DNA of 64,000 nucleotides from positions 21,895,098-21,959,097 of the forward strand of contig CM070602.1 of assembly GCA_036346395.1 (NCBI GenBank), written 5' to 3'. The position numbers and the translations under genes were made by a program. Under the pieces are notes generated by a model. The model was given only the letters and a program-made list of their open reading frames with translations, ran no database searches and was not told the DNA's origin. Shown piece by piece: positions 26,714 to 38,200 of this stretch (the stretch's first letter is position 1; the number at the start of each line of letters is the position of its first letter). The DNA is from Hsuehochloa calcarea. Lineage: Eukaryota; Streptophyta; Magnoliopsida; Poales; Poaceae.

Positions 26714-26962
26714 TGTAATACCCCGGCCTGCTCATAGCGTGGCCCATGTGGCCCATGAGGAGTTGTGTGGTGGGATTAGTCCCACATTGCTTACCCCAAG
26801 TGAGTTGTAGTAGTATATAATGCCTGTTGGATCCAAATGTAGCACCTCCGGGTTAATCCTTTTACACGAAGCGAGGACGAAAGTGTAAGTGAGGTGCTAT
26901 GTGTAGGCGGGTCCGCCCCACGGTGGGCTGGGCATTGAGCCGATTTTGGGTCAGGTGTTACA
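26714..26962 (+). repeat. TRIM 3' LTR
   Basis: 249 bp; same as the 5' LTR plus a 9-bp local duplication and minus one G in the GGGTGTTACA end. The near-identity indicates a recent insertion relative to the surrounding LTR-C. Confidence 0.95.
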
Positions 26963-27152
26963 TCCAAGCATATAGAATCCAAATAAAATAAGTTTGGTCA
27001 TTGATGATGTTGGGATTAAGCACATTAAATCATTTTGTCATGAAAGTTTATAATAAGCTTTTAAATTTAAATTCAAATAAAATGCAAATGGTGAGATTTC
27101 CAACTAGCAACTAATTAGAAAATTTTCAAAGATCAAAAGTTGGGATGTTACA

Positions 27153-27660
27153 CCTACCCAAGCGCCCAGCCGAGCGACACCAACCAGTGAGGCGCCCACG
27201 TACGGCAGGCGACGCTGCGCAAGGCACGCAGCTGATTTCTTTCCGCGTACGGGCCGAACAGCAACCGGAGGCTTCCTCGCGTACACTGCAGATGGCGATA
27301 ACACACGTGGGCAGGTGGTTACGCACCCACGCGGCGCAGCGCGTTGGCAGCGCCACGCCTGAGATAGCGGCGGAGGCGGTGTGCTCTGCAGCGACGATCG
27401 GCAAGTGGCGATGGCCTAACCGCTAGGTAAAAGAAACAAATCTGATGAGGGTGGCGGCGCATGGGAGAAATAGAAACGTGAGTCAGTATTCCTAGATCCC
27501 CTAAATCTCACGATCCTTTTATACCAGTGCGAACCAACTCCCCCCCCTAAAACTCCAAAATATTCTATTTTTTAATTATCTTACGTATCCCCTTTCATCT
27601 AATTATGCTCAGGCCCCCAAGGGTTAATTATTTTATTCTTATTTTTTTCAGAATATTACA
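27153..27660 (-). mobile_element. Gypsy element 2, 3' LTR part 1 (LTR-B)
   Basis: The first part of LTR-B on the - strand, starting TGTAATATTCTG at 27660 and continuing as in the LTR at 17618, with an AATAATTAA-like and TATA-like promoter zone. It is cut at 27153 by the LTR-C insertion; TSD copy CCTAC is 27153-27157. Confidence 0.8.
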
Positions 27661-27699
27661 TTCTACACTCCTTAACAGAATTCGACCCCGAATTCTACT

Positions 27700-30512
27700 C
27701 ACCATTCTACTCAAAGAACAACTACATTGTTGAAATTAAACAACAAACCATACGTACCCGACGTGAACAACCCCGGGTATTGCTCGTGTATGCGAGACTC
27801 CAACTCTCAAGTCACCTCTCTCTCAGACTGATGCGTCCACAACACCTTGACGTAATTCAACGTCTTGTGCCTCAGCACTCGCTCTGACCTCTCCAGAATA
27901 CGCACCGGACGCGACTCAACTGTGAGGTCTTGCTCAATAGATAGCGGCTCCAATGAAATCTTATGCTCTGGGTCTCAAAAACTTTCTCAGCATCAAGACG
28001 TGAAACACATTGTGAACTCCACGCATGGACTCGGGAAGGTCCAGGCGGTAGGCTAACTTCCCAATTCTTGCAATAATCGGGAACGGTCCAACATACCTCG
28101 GGCTAAGCTTCCCTTTGGTAGCGAATTGGACAATGCCTAGTGGGAGACACTCTCAAGAGCACCTGGTCACCCACTGTAAACTCCAAGTCACGACTCCTCA
28201 CATCTGCATAGCTTTTCTGTCTGCTCTGAGGGTCTAACAGATTCTATCTCACCATGGCGACGCGCTCAACGGTCTTCTGAATCCAGTCCGGACCCAAAAC
28301 TGCCTTCTCTCCTACTGCATCCCAACAAAGTGGCGATCTGCATTTTCGCCCATACAGAACCTCGAATGGTGCGGCTCTAATGTTGGAATGGTAACTATTA
28401 TTATAAGCAAACTCTGCAAGTGGCAACTGGTCCTCCTAACTACCCTTCCAAGACAAAACGCAAGACCGCAACATATCCGCCAAAGTTTGAATAGTGCGCT
28501 CTGACTGCCCATCTGCTTGAGGGTGAAACACTGTACTAAGGTGAAGCTGCGTGTCCAATACACTCTGCAGACTCTCCCAGAACTTGGAGACAAACTTTGC
28601 GTCCCTGTCAGAAATGATGGTCTTTGTCACACAATGCAGTCTCACTATTTTACGCACATAAATAGGAGCTAGATCACTCGCTGAACTTATCGTGCGAATA
28701 GGAATGAAGTGCGCAGACTTGCTGAATTGATCCACCACTACCCAAACTACATCCTTCCCTCGCGACGAACGAGGTAACGCCACCACAAAGTCCATAGAGA
28801 TATCATCCCATGGCCACTGGGGAACCTCCAAAGGCTGCAACAACCCTACAGAACGCTTGTGCTATCTTTTACTTGCTGACAAACACCACAAGAAGCTACA
28901 TAATTAGCAATGTCCACCTTCATCCTTTTCCACCAGAAATTCTGTTTCAAATCTCGATACATCTTAGTCTCACCAGATGAGCGATTATGCAGTGCGATGT
29001 GCCTCCCTCAAGATATCATCTTTGACCTCCGCCTTTTGCGGCACACAAAGGCGGCCTTTAAATCTCAAAGCACCAGAATCATCAATGTTGAAATATCCCT
29101 CTTTGCCCTCATCCAGACGCTTCCTGACCTCCTGTAGTAACCAGTCACTCTGCTGTGCTTCCCGCACATGGTCTGGAATTGCTGACTCAAGAATCAATTG
29201 CGTCTCAACATGCGATGTGCATGCATAACAATAGGATATCCCCATGCGATCAAAATCAACAATGAGGCAATCTATAGCGGGAGTCGCCTTGAGACTAAAA
29301 GCATCAGCAACGACATTGGCCTTTCCTGGATGATACTAAATAGTAAGATCATAATCCTTGATCAACTCTAGCTACCTCCTTTGCCTCAAAATCCTTCTGA
29401 GTGAAGATATACTTGAGACTCTTGTGATTTGTGAAAATATCACAAGGCTCGTCGTACAGATAATGCCTCAAAATCTTGAGAGCAAAGACAACCGCAGCCA
29501 ACTCCAAGTCATGGGTGGGATAATTCTGCTCGTGCTTCTTTAACTGTCTTGACGCATAAGCAATCACCTTACCGTCTTGCATAAGCACACAGCCAAGACC
29601 CACTCAAGACGCATCTGAATAAACTATGAACCGCTTCCCTGGCTCGGGAAGAGTGAGAATAGGAGAGGTCACCAACCTCTCTTTCAAAGTGCAGAAACTG
29701 CGCTCACACTCATCAGTCCACTGGAATCTCACACCTTTCTGAGTAAGATGAGACATCGGTTTAGCGATGATAGAGAAATCCTGCGTAAAACGCCGATAAT
29801 AACTAGCCAAGCCCAAGAAACTCCTCACCTCCTTCACATTAGTCGGCCTCTTCTAATCCACCACTATGGAGACCTTACTAGAATCAACAACAATGCCCTG
29901 AGGATTTTTCACGTGACCCAGAAAACTCACTTCTGAAATCCAGAACTCACATTTCTTCAACTTAGCATAGAACTTGTGCTCTCTCAAAGTCTCTAAGACC
30001 AGCCTCAAATTAGCATAGAACTTGTGCTCTCTCAAAGTCTCTAAGACCAGCCTCAAATGACGCTCATGATCCGTATTGGTCTTGGAATAGATAAGAATAT
30101 CATTAATGAAGACCACCACGAAGTCATCCAGATACTCGTGTAACATGTTATTCATGGTCTCCATAAAAATAGTAGGTGCATTAGTTAATCCAAAAGACAT
30201 AACTTTATACTCATAATGCCCATATCTGGTGGAGAAAGCAGTCTTCTCTACATCCTGCTCACGCACACGAATTTGATTGTACCCTGACTGGAGATCGATA
30301 TTGGAAAACACTTGAGCTCCATTCAGCCGATCGAACAAGTCCTCAATGCGGGGCAATGGATATTTGTTCTTGATTGTGACTGCATTAAGCGCACGGTAAT
30401 CAACACACATGCACCAACTCCCATCCTTCTTCTCTGTGAATAGAACATGAGCTCCCCATGGCGATACGCTACACCTGATCAAACGTTTAGCCAACTAATC
30501 GTCCAACTGCTT
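27700..30512 (-). pseudogene. Gypsy pol remnant: reverse transcriptase, RNase H, integrase (element 2)
   Basis: Reading from 30512 leftward: reverse transcriptase from LAKRLIRCSVSPWG, the catalytic block reading FINDILIYS where the family has FIDD, RNase H with the YASRQLKKHEQNYPTHDLEL block, then integrase with VDQFSKSAHFIPIRT and a C-terminal chromovirus-like tail. Breaks include stops (for example near 29862), frameshifts in RNase H near 29390 and in integrase, and a 48-bp in-frame duplication (29962-30057). The order RT-RH-IN identifies Ty3/gypsy, probably a Tekay/Del-like chromovirus. It cannot be functional. Confidence 0.9.
29962..30057 (-). repeat. 48-bp tandem duplication in gypsy reverse transcriptase
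   Basis: Two adjacent 48-bp copies (29962-30009, 30010-30057), identical except at an edge, encode LRLVLETLREHKFYA twice. The frame is kept. The + strand relative at about 15290 has a single copy. Confidence 0.9.
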
Positions 30513-31262
30513 CACCTTAGTAGTATTCTTACGCTTGTATCGAGATGCTTTGCACATAGGACAATAATGCATGTCTGTATACTCTTTAAGGTAGAGGATA
30601 TAATCGTTCGGACATGCATGTATTCTTTCTACTTCTATTCCCAATGGACAAAGAACATTCTTGGCTTGGTAGGTGGTGCTGGGCAACATGTTTTCCTCCG
30701 AAAGGATGTCCGCTAGGAGACCCAACAATGCAGTGAAACTCTTGTTGGACCAACCATTGCTTTCAATTTCAACAGTTCAAGCACAGTCGACAATCTTGTG
30801 TATTTCGGCTTGCAGCCAGGAGACAAAGGTTTCCCCGAGTCCTCCATTAAGCCATCGAATTTACCAAACTTTCTCTCACCGTAGTTCCCTTCTGCATCGC
30901 GTAGCATCTGATCCAGATTGTCGTCATGCGACCAATCCTTATCAAAAGCACAATCCACATCCGACATATCGTTGACTTCTTCGACGATGTCGTCATTATT
31001 AACTTCCTGTATGATCTACTCTTCACCGTGACTAGTCCAACATGTATATCCTTTTTTGAAACCCTTTCGAATCGAGTGAGCTTCGATCTGCGCCGGATTG
31101 TTAAACATTTTCATATTACCGCAATCAATGCATGGACATTACATAAATTTTATTTCTTTTTTCAACATATCCTGCTTGGCGGCTCTTCTAAAAGAAAACA
31201 CATCATTAATGTACTCTTCACTCACACGATTCTCAACGTACATCCAGTTTCGATCTATCTAC
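30513..31262 (-). pseudogene. TNP2-type CACTA transposase, N-terminal remnant
   Basis: The - strand carries DRNWMY near 31250, CPCIDCG with RKGFKKGYTCWTSHGEE (transposase-associated domain), then LSPGCKPKYTRLSTVLELL, and finally TTYQAKNVLCPLGIEVERI with HACPNDYILY and CPMCKASRYKRKN. These are successive blocks of the TNP2 N-terminal half. In-frame stops (for example after HGEE) and frame changes break it, and the catalytic half is gone. Confidence 0.85.
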
Positions 31263-31576
31263 ACTATGCACGTAACAAATTAGTATTAAATTATATTAAT
31301 AAACCGTAAGTATTCTTCTAAATAACCAAACATACTAAAATTTATTAGTGCAACCTAGAGCAAATATAAAGGGTTATAGATTGTTACCCTCAGAGCTCAC
31401 GGCGAATATCCCAAATTAATATTCCGCGAGATTCTCCTCCCTTTCTTCCCCCTCTCCCCTCTTTCTCCTCTCTTTAGTTTCCTCCCGCCTCTTTCCTTCC
31501 CTTCTTTCTCCTCTCTAAGGTGGCGGCTCAAATGAGAATGAGCAGTGTTCTGTCATGACTATGTATTTATAATAGC

Positions 31577-31777
31577 ATATCACAGACGATTCGTAATAAG
31601 AATCGTCTGTGATATGGATATATCATAAACTATTCTTGTTAAAAATCGTTTGTGATATTTCAGATGGTTCTATTTAGAAATCATCAGTGATAGGTCTAGA
31701 ACCGTCTGTGATTATGTTTTTACAGACGATTCCAAAAAATCATTGAGATATCTTTAAAAATCTGTTTTGTACTAGTG
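31577..31777. repeat. CACTA subterminal repeats
   Basis: Repeats of CACAGACGATTC and its complement, several degenerate, including a 16-bp inverted repeat (31577-31592 and 31600-31615) with a 7-nt loop. Such arrays are the binding sites of TNPA-type proteins in En/Spm elements. Confidence 0.8.
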
Positions 31778-31986
31778 AAATCTTAGGATTCACGGTCACT
31801 TCCGCAGCATTTCTAGAAGGTCAAAAGTCAACGCAAGAACCTCGTGAAGAAGCAATCGAATCCTCCGGGTTCCGGAAGCCGTGTCCTCGATTAAAAATGG
31901 AAATACTTGACAGTGTGGGCGCAAAAATGACAGACGGAGTAAACCCAAATTCATATCTTTCCACTCTCTGACCGTTGCCCACCTTT

Positions 31987-31997
31987 CACGTGACGTC
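31987..31997 (+). promoter_or_regulatory. Overlapping G-box / C-box in CCC1 upstream region
   Basis: CACGTGACGTC lies about 250 bp upstream of the CCC1 ATG, between the CACTA terminus and the coding start. CACGTG is the G-box core and TGACGTC a C-box, both ACGT elements bound by plant bZIP/bHLH factors and often part of ABA-responsive promoters. No clear TATA box was seen. Function is inferred from the motif and its position. Confidence 0.4.
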
Positions 31998-32081
31998 GCC
32001 GTCTCGCCGCCGCCGGCGACGACCCCTCCTCCTCCTTCACCGCCATCACCATCGCACCACCACCCCTCTCCCTCATACCTG

Positions 32082-32229
32082 GTAAGCAACCAGTGACCTC
32101 ACCCCGCCCCGCCTCTCCTCCCACTAGTATTCATGGTGTGGATCTGGATCCGAGGCTGCGTGTGGGGAGCGGTTCGACGTGACTCTAAACCCTAGATCTC
32201 ACCGCGCTCCCTTTCGATGTGTGCTGCAG
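32082..32229 (+). other. Possible 5' UTR intron of CCC1
   Basis: A good donor (CTG|GTAAGC at 32082) and an acceptor (GCTGCAG, ending 32229) lie just upstream of the CCC1 ATG at 32242. Leader introns are common in plant transporter genes. This is inferred from splice-site match only; the start codon does not depend on it. Confidence 0.35.
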
Positions 32230-32241
32230 CTGCTCTGAGGT

Positions 32242-35200
32242 ATGGAGAACGAGGAGATCGAGGGGGCCGACGACGCGCTGCCGGTGCCCGTGCCGCCGAA
32301 CGGGCGGCGGTACCGACCGGTGGGGTCGAACGACCGCGCCGTCATCCAGATGGCATCAATGGAGCCCGGCTCCTCCTCCGCCTCCGCCGCCGATGCTGTG
32401 ACGCCCCAGCCGCCAAGGTGATGCAGACTTCGCTTCAAATTTGTGAATTTTGCGAGCATTTGTTTGTTTATTTGTTGCGCAACTCTTATGATCGAGTAGG
32501 GAGTACACTTTTGCGTGAATCAGTAGCATAGTTGCTGCAAATCCGTGCGTGCATTGTCTTGGCCGTGCGTTGTTAAGCCAAATGGAGTGTTCAACTGATC
32601 AATCGGAGGGTGGTGTTGGTGTTAGGAACCGATGAGAAGCAGTGTGAACTTATGGGAAGTCAATCTTAACTGCATACCGGTTGTGGAATGTTGGAGAGTT
32701 GGCACTACTATTTTAGGCTTATAGCCTTTTTAAGTTGTTGCTTCATTTAGAGCTCTGGCATTAGGAGCAAGATTTTGAAGTTCACGTGAGTTCTATTTGT
32801 TTGTCGGATACCTGCAAATGTAATGTCATTGTCACCACCTTTGAAATTTGATGGTGATACTGACATATGGTTGTCTCTTTGGTTTTGAGGAGACCTGAAT
32901 GAAGTTATTTCTAAGTTCAAACTATAAACTACTACTGATCGGCGTCGCTTATGAAGTTGTCAGGACTAGTCATAATGCCGGTTATTTTTATTGATACAAT
33001 GCTTAAATCATGGTGATATTTCGAGTTCAAGCTAATTTATCCTGTCATATGATATTTTCGTGTGAAGTCATATACCTTGCTTCTATGTTGAGCTATAAAG
33101 GCATGTTTCTGTGGTTTTGAGTTCTATAGTTTGACTGTTAATACAGTCTATGGGGGCCACCTGTTACTACCTGAAGAGGATAATGTTTTCCCTTTCTGAT
33201 ATCTAAATCTTGAGCTTGGTAGTTTTGTTGGGAATGGTTGCCATATGACATATGCTCTCTCTTGCATGCTTTGAACAAATGTATATTACTTTACATTTAT
33301 TTACTTATTTGCTTCATGAATATGTACATCTTGTCATTGTACCTGCTGGTTTGCATTCTCAATTTGATGGTTTGATTTGCACATTCCGTGAGACAGACTT
33401 GGACATAATTTCTACAGAAAATTTCCTTTCATGTGTGTTTTTGTAGCCATTAATAATTAACAGAGGATTTAGAAGAATGCAAGTTGTCCAGCTGCTACAT
33501 GTATAAACTCATGTTTTTTTATTATATATGATAGGAACCTTAAGCCTAGTGCTAATCTAACTATTGATCCAAGCATGCAAGAAGGTTCTGATGATCATGC
33601 TACATCCAGTGGATCTCAAAGGGATTCAAAGCTAGAGCTTTTTGGTTTTGACTCTCTTGTAAATATTTTGGGCCTCAAGAGGTACTATCTATCTTTCTAT
33701 AATTTTACTTATGTTAGCTAAAACATGACATTTGTCCCTTTTGTTAAGCATTTGAAAGTTTTGACCAGTATTAAGCATGTGCTCTCCGAAGAAATAGTTT
33801 GAACTATTGATTTTTCTTTACGATGTCAGCATCTGATTGAATCTGAACAGCATGACAGGAGAACAGATTCAGGCCCCTTCCAGTCCTAGGGATGGCGAGG
33901 ACATAGCAATTACCATTGGACGTCGAAAGGTTATCTTCCATTACAACATTTTGGATGAGTTCCATTTGTTTTAAACTTAATCACACTTTTCCTAGTCAAT
34001 GGTGAATAACTATATGAGTGTATTTTGACGTACACAAATTTATTATACAGGGCATACATCCCTTCATCTAGTTCAAAGTTTAGAACTTGAACTCGATTTT
34101 TTACTAATACCTTCACCTATCGTATTCAGCGATTTGTTACATGTCTAAATATAATTAAGCATATATAAGCTGTTGATTTGTACATTTGATTTTGCTTGGA
34201 ATATCAATAAGTTCATGCGTAATCACCAAAATTTTGTTAAGTGTTAATTTCATTCATTCACATTGTTTATGGCCATTTATAAAATTTATATGATTGATTC
34301 CATTACTTCTATTGGGTTGGCAGGAAGCTGGACCAAAGTTTGGTACGATGATGGGTGTCTTTGTCCCATGCTTGCAGAATATATTGGGAATCATTTACTA
34401 CATCCGTTTTACTTGGTAAAGTATTATGTGCACTTATTTTTTGTTACTGTCCATCTACGATTTGTTCCTAATTGGTTTCTGCAAATTAAGTTTCATTGCT
34501 GGTTACTACAGTGTTACTGTCATTCTATTAGCAGAAAGCCACCTGTAACACTTTCATTCCTTCTTGTATGGCCTTTCCCCATAGTAGAATCAAGTCTAAA
34601 AGTACTAAACAAAAACTGCTAAATTGTAAATATTGATATCCAGTTTGGACAGATTTGACTTGTTGAAACATTGGGTTATTCAGCAACTGACCAGTATTTG
34701 TTTCCCTTCCTGTAGGATTGTAGGTATGGCAGGTGTATGGCAGTCGCTTGTTTTAGTCTCATTCTGTGGTGCATGCACATTTTTAACTGGAATGTCATTA
34801 AGTGCCATTGCAACGAATGGAGCAATGAAGGTATGTTGAACATTAGAACTATGGGTGACAAGTTCACGAAATAGGGTTGATATACCTCATTCTTTTTTGC
34901 TGTTTTACCATGTTCTTTGCCTTTTCATTTCATTTGTGGAACCTGGTACCAGATATGGCTAAAATCCATTTGGAGGGACAAATTCAATTTCAATTCAATG
35001 CTGAGAATGCTTTGAGAGCTTGCATTGATGTTCTATGTTGCTACCTAAATAAACTTAAACACCAATGAAGAATGAACTGTGTGCATTTTTTATGATCCAT
35101 AGGGTGGTGGGCCGTATTATCTCATTGGTCGTGCACTTGGTCCTGAAGTTGGAGTTAGTATTGGATTATGCTTCTTCCTTGGAAATGCGGTTGCTGGATC

Positions 35201-38200
35201 CATGTAAGTACACACTACAATAGCCAAATACTTGAAGGTGTCTCTTTTTTTCTTTCAAATTTCCTTTTATTTTCCGCTTGCTTGTGGAGAAAATTATTAC
35301 GATAACTAGTCACATGCCCGTGCGTTGCAACAGGAACTCATACTTCGCACCAAAAAATTATATACAATGTACACTAACCGTGTCTAAAGCAAACTATTCA
35401 CTTGAATCTGCAATTATCGGATAGGATGGGAGGACGAACGACCACTAACTCCAACATTTAAGTAGTAGAGATACAGATTAGGCGTTCTTTGTGCAACTAC
35501 TGCTTGGAAGAAGGCATCATGTGAATTCCTCTTCTAGTTAGTATGTGATGAGCGGAATGTTAGTAGAATATAAAGTGGTGAAATTGAAGGATTTTGTGCT
35601 GTATTAGGAATTTTTGATGTTTGGTGGCCTTGATTGGATTGCACAGAGGCTCCGAATGCTGGCTTTTATAAAACCTCTATACAAGTCTACAATTGAACAA
35701 TTATGTTAGGTAAAAATGTCTGGATGGGAGAGAGATGAGAAAATACTGAGAGAATACAAGTCAATGGGTATTACAACTTTTAGTTCTTACGCTCAATGAG
35801 ATTTCAAATGACACATATTTTAATCAGTTGTTACCTGTCAGTGTAGCATCGGGGCCGTCTCCAACATTTTGGAGGCCCAGTGCTGAAACTAAAGTTAGGG
35901 CCTAAAAATGGAGTATTGAAATGCAGAAAAAACATTTTGTAAAGTATTTTATAGATTGAAAAAATAGATTAAGATATGTATGTTGTGTGGTCTAACCGTC
36001 ACAAAAATAAACATACGTGGGTGGAAACAGATTCAATGCTATGTTTCATGCTTTCAGCTATAGCAAATTTATTTGGATACAGAGAAGAAGAAGAACATGG
36101 AAACAATAACCGGCTAATGGGTAGCCTGGAGTTTGATTGGATTTTTTCATGGAGAGAAGTTATTACGTGCTAATTAACGTCAACTAGTTCACCAAAATGG
36201 GGGGCCATGCATGTTTGATGGGGCGCTGTGCAGTTGCGCACTCTGCACATGCTTAAGATACGGCCCTGTGTAGCGTCTATTCATGCATGGGTCTTGCTCC
36301 CTGTCCCTCTCTTGCGAACTTATTATGTCATTTTCAGGTATGTGCTAGGTGCTGTAGAAACCTTTTTGGACGCCGTTCCTTCTGCTGGATTTTTTCAAGG
36401 TAAGTTACAACTTACAAGTGATACAAACCAGTATGTTTATTTTATGTGTGAATAGAAACGTTGAATTATTTCCAAATATCCCGTTTGTACACCCTGTTCT
36501 TGTAACCTTTTGTTAGGACATAAAGGATGTCTATATTTAATATAATCTGTGTTTCTGGGAGCCTGGGACTGTGGGAGCATGTTTGCAATTTATGCTATGC
36601 TAGTCATGTCTTATGTGTGTATAAACATTAAATACCCATTCACTGTTTGAATAAAATAAATTTCTTCCGGAGGAATGGAGCACCAAGGGTAAGAACATTT
36701 ATTAAGTTGGGAAAAAGGTCCTTTTATGTTGGCTCTTGTTTTATCTTTGAGAAATTATCTCCATAGTTACTCATCCTTTTTAATTAGTTCGTCATTATCT
36801 CAGACAGATGACCATCTTTTTTCTGTTTTCGATGTCATTTCACTTTTCTTCTTCCTCTAATCATTAAGAATCAAATTAGCACGTTAATTGCCTACATAGC
36901 ATCCATATAGCATATGACATGCACCATAGCGAACAAAATTATCCAGTTTGTTTGATCGTGACTCGTGAAAAATTGAGAAAAGAAAGGACAGCAATACTCC
37001 ATAGTCCATACTCCATAGCATGGATGAAAATCCCGACCGGTTACCGCCTGTTAACCGGCCTTACCGGTCGGGTCCGGTAACGGAAAACCGTTTTTCCCGG
37101 TTTAGCAAATTCAAATTCTAGTTTTCAAATTTTGGCTGGTTTTTAAGCAAATTCAAACGAATTTCATCCGGTAAATCCGGTAACCGTACGGTTACCGTTA
37201 CCGGCCAGTCACCGGTAAACTGGCCGGTTCCGAGTTTTTTTATCCTTGCTCCATAGTATTAATTAATTTTATCAACTTGTAATGCTTATTTTGATTTTTA
37301 TTTGGACTTAATTGTACCCATTTCAAAAATGCAGAGAGTGTAACGGTAGTCAGCAATACATTAGTAAACGGAACAGCAACAGCTGGCACAGCAACTATAT
37401 CAACACCCAGCTTGCATGACCTTCAAGTATATGGTGTTATTGTGACCATACTGCTCTGTTTTATTGTATTTGGTGGTGTCAAAATCATTAACAAGGTTGC
37501 ACCTGCCTTTTTAATACCAGTCCTCTTTTCACTATTGTGCATTTATCTTGGTGTCTTCATTGCGCCAAGGCACAAAGCTCCAAGTAAGTCCCTCATTGTC
37601 ATCGCTTATTACTTTTATGCTGGATCATCATCGTTATGTGCTGAATTATAAATTTATAATGTTGGCTTTCCTACTTAGAGGGAATCACTGGGCTGAGTAT
37701 AGCGACATTTAAAGACAACTGGGGTTCAGAATATCAACGTACAAACAATGCCGGAGTTCCTGATCCAAACGGGTCTATATATTGGGATTTCAAGTAAGTT
37801 TTTTAATTTCTCTAAAAACTTGAAAAAACTTCTATCATTCAACGGAAAATTTAGGAGGAAACTTAAGCATGCTCAAGTAATTTTACACAATTTAGAAACA
37901 ACACCCCAAGATTTTGAATAACTTTTGACCAGTTGACCCTATGAAGTATGAACTTTGACTAATCATCGCAATGACCCCTGCTTCCATTGTTTGTTTGTTA
38001 ATTTGGACATAGATAAACCTTTGGAACCCCGCATTTCATTGAAATACCCATTCATCTTGACCAGCCCAGCTGCCCTCCTCATCCCCTTTCCCCGGAGAAT
38101 TTTCATTCCCACTGCCTATGCAGAGTGATTTCTCCACTTTGCACCTCTGCCTCGTCCAGCACGCTATAACTGACCTTTATACTGCGAGTACACCCAGGTC

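Larger units (their letters stand above)
26270..26962 (+). mobile_element. Complete TRIM (miniature LTR retrotransposon)
   Basis: 693 bp with two LTRs (26270-26510 and 26714-26962), both TGTAATACCCCGG...GGTGTTACA, flanked by a perfect 5-bp duplication TCCAA (26265-26269, 26963-26967). A primer site TGGTATCAGAGC (26513-26524) matches initiator-Met tRNA, and a purine-rich AAGGGTGAG precedes the 3' LTR. The 204-bp interior has no gag or pol. The LTRs differ by two substitutions, one 1-bp indel and a 9-bp duplication (CCCATGTGG) in the 3' copy. It needs enzymes from another element. Confidence 0.95.
23167..27152 (-). mobile_element. Solo LTR of a second gypsy family (LTR-C)
   Basis: On the - strand it starts TGTAACATCCCAACTTTTG at 27152 and ends GGGTACCGATA at 23167, a mutated form of GGGTCCCGACA. 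It is flanked by CCTGC (23162-23166) and CCTAC (27153-27157), a 4/5 match of a 5-bp duplication. No internal region is present, so it is a solo LTR of about 3.3 kb once the TRIM inside it is removed. GC-rich short frames at 25100-25640 and 25800-26130 are LTR leader sequence, not genes. Confidence 0.75.
21082..30512 (-). mobile_element. Gypsy element 2 (- strand), 5'-truncated, with nested insertions
   Basis: A - strand gypsy element of the same family as 14696-20014. pol runs from 30512 down to about 27700. The 3' LTR starts at 27660 (TGTAATATTCTG after a purine-rich tract) and continues at 21082-23166 after interruption by LTR-C (23167-27152). It ends TGTTACA at 21082. The 5' LTR, gag and protease are missing; the left pol edge joins CACTA DNA. 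Confidence 0.85.
30513..31777 (-). mobile_element. CACTA (En/Spm) transposon remnant upstream of CCC1
   Basis: On the - strand the element starts CACTAGTACAAAACAG at 31777, the standard CACTA terminus, followed by about 200 bp of subterminal repeats and then the N-terminal part of a TNP2-type transposase. The other end is missing: at about 30512 the sequence switches inside the transposase to gypsy reverse transcriptase. The terminus lies 465 bp upstream of the CCC1 ATG. Confidence 0.85.
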
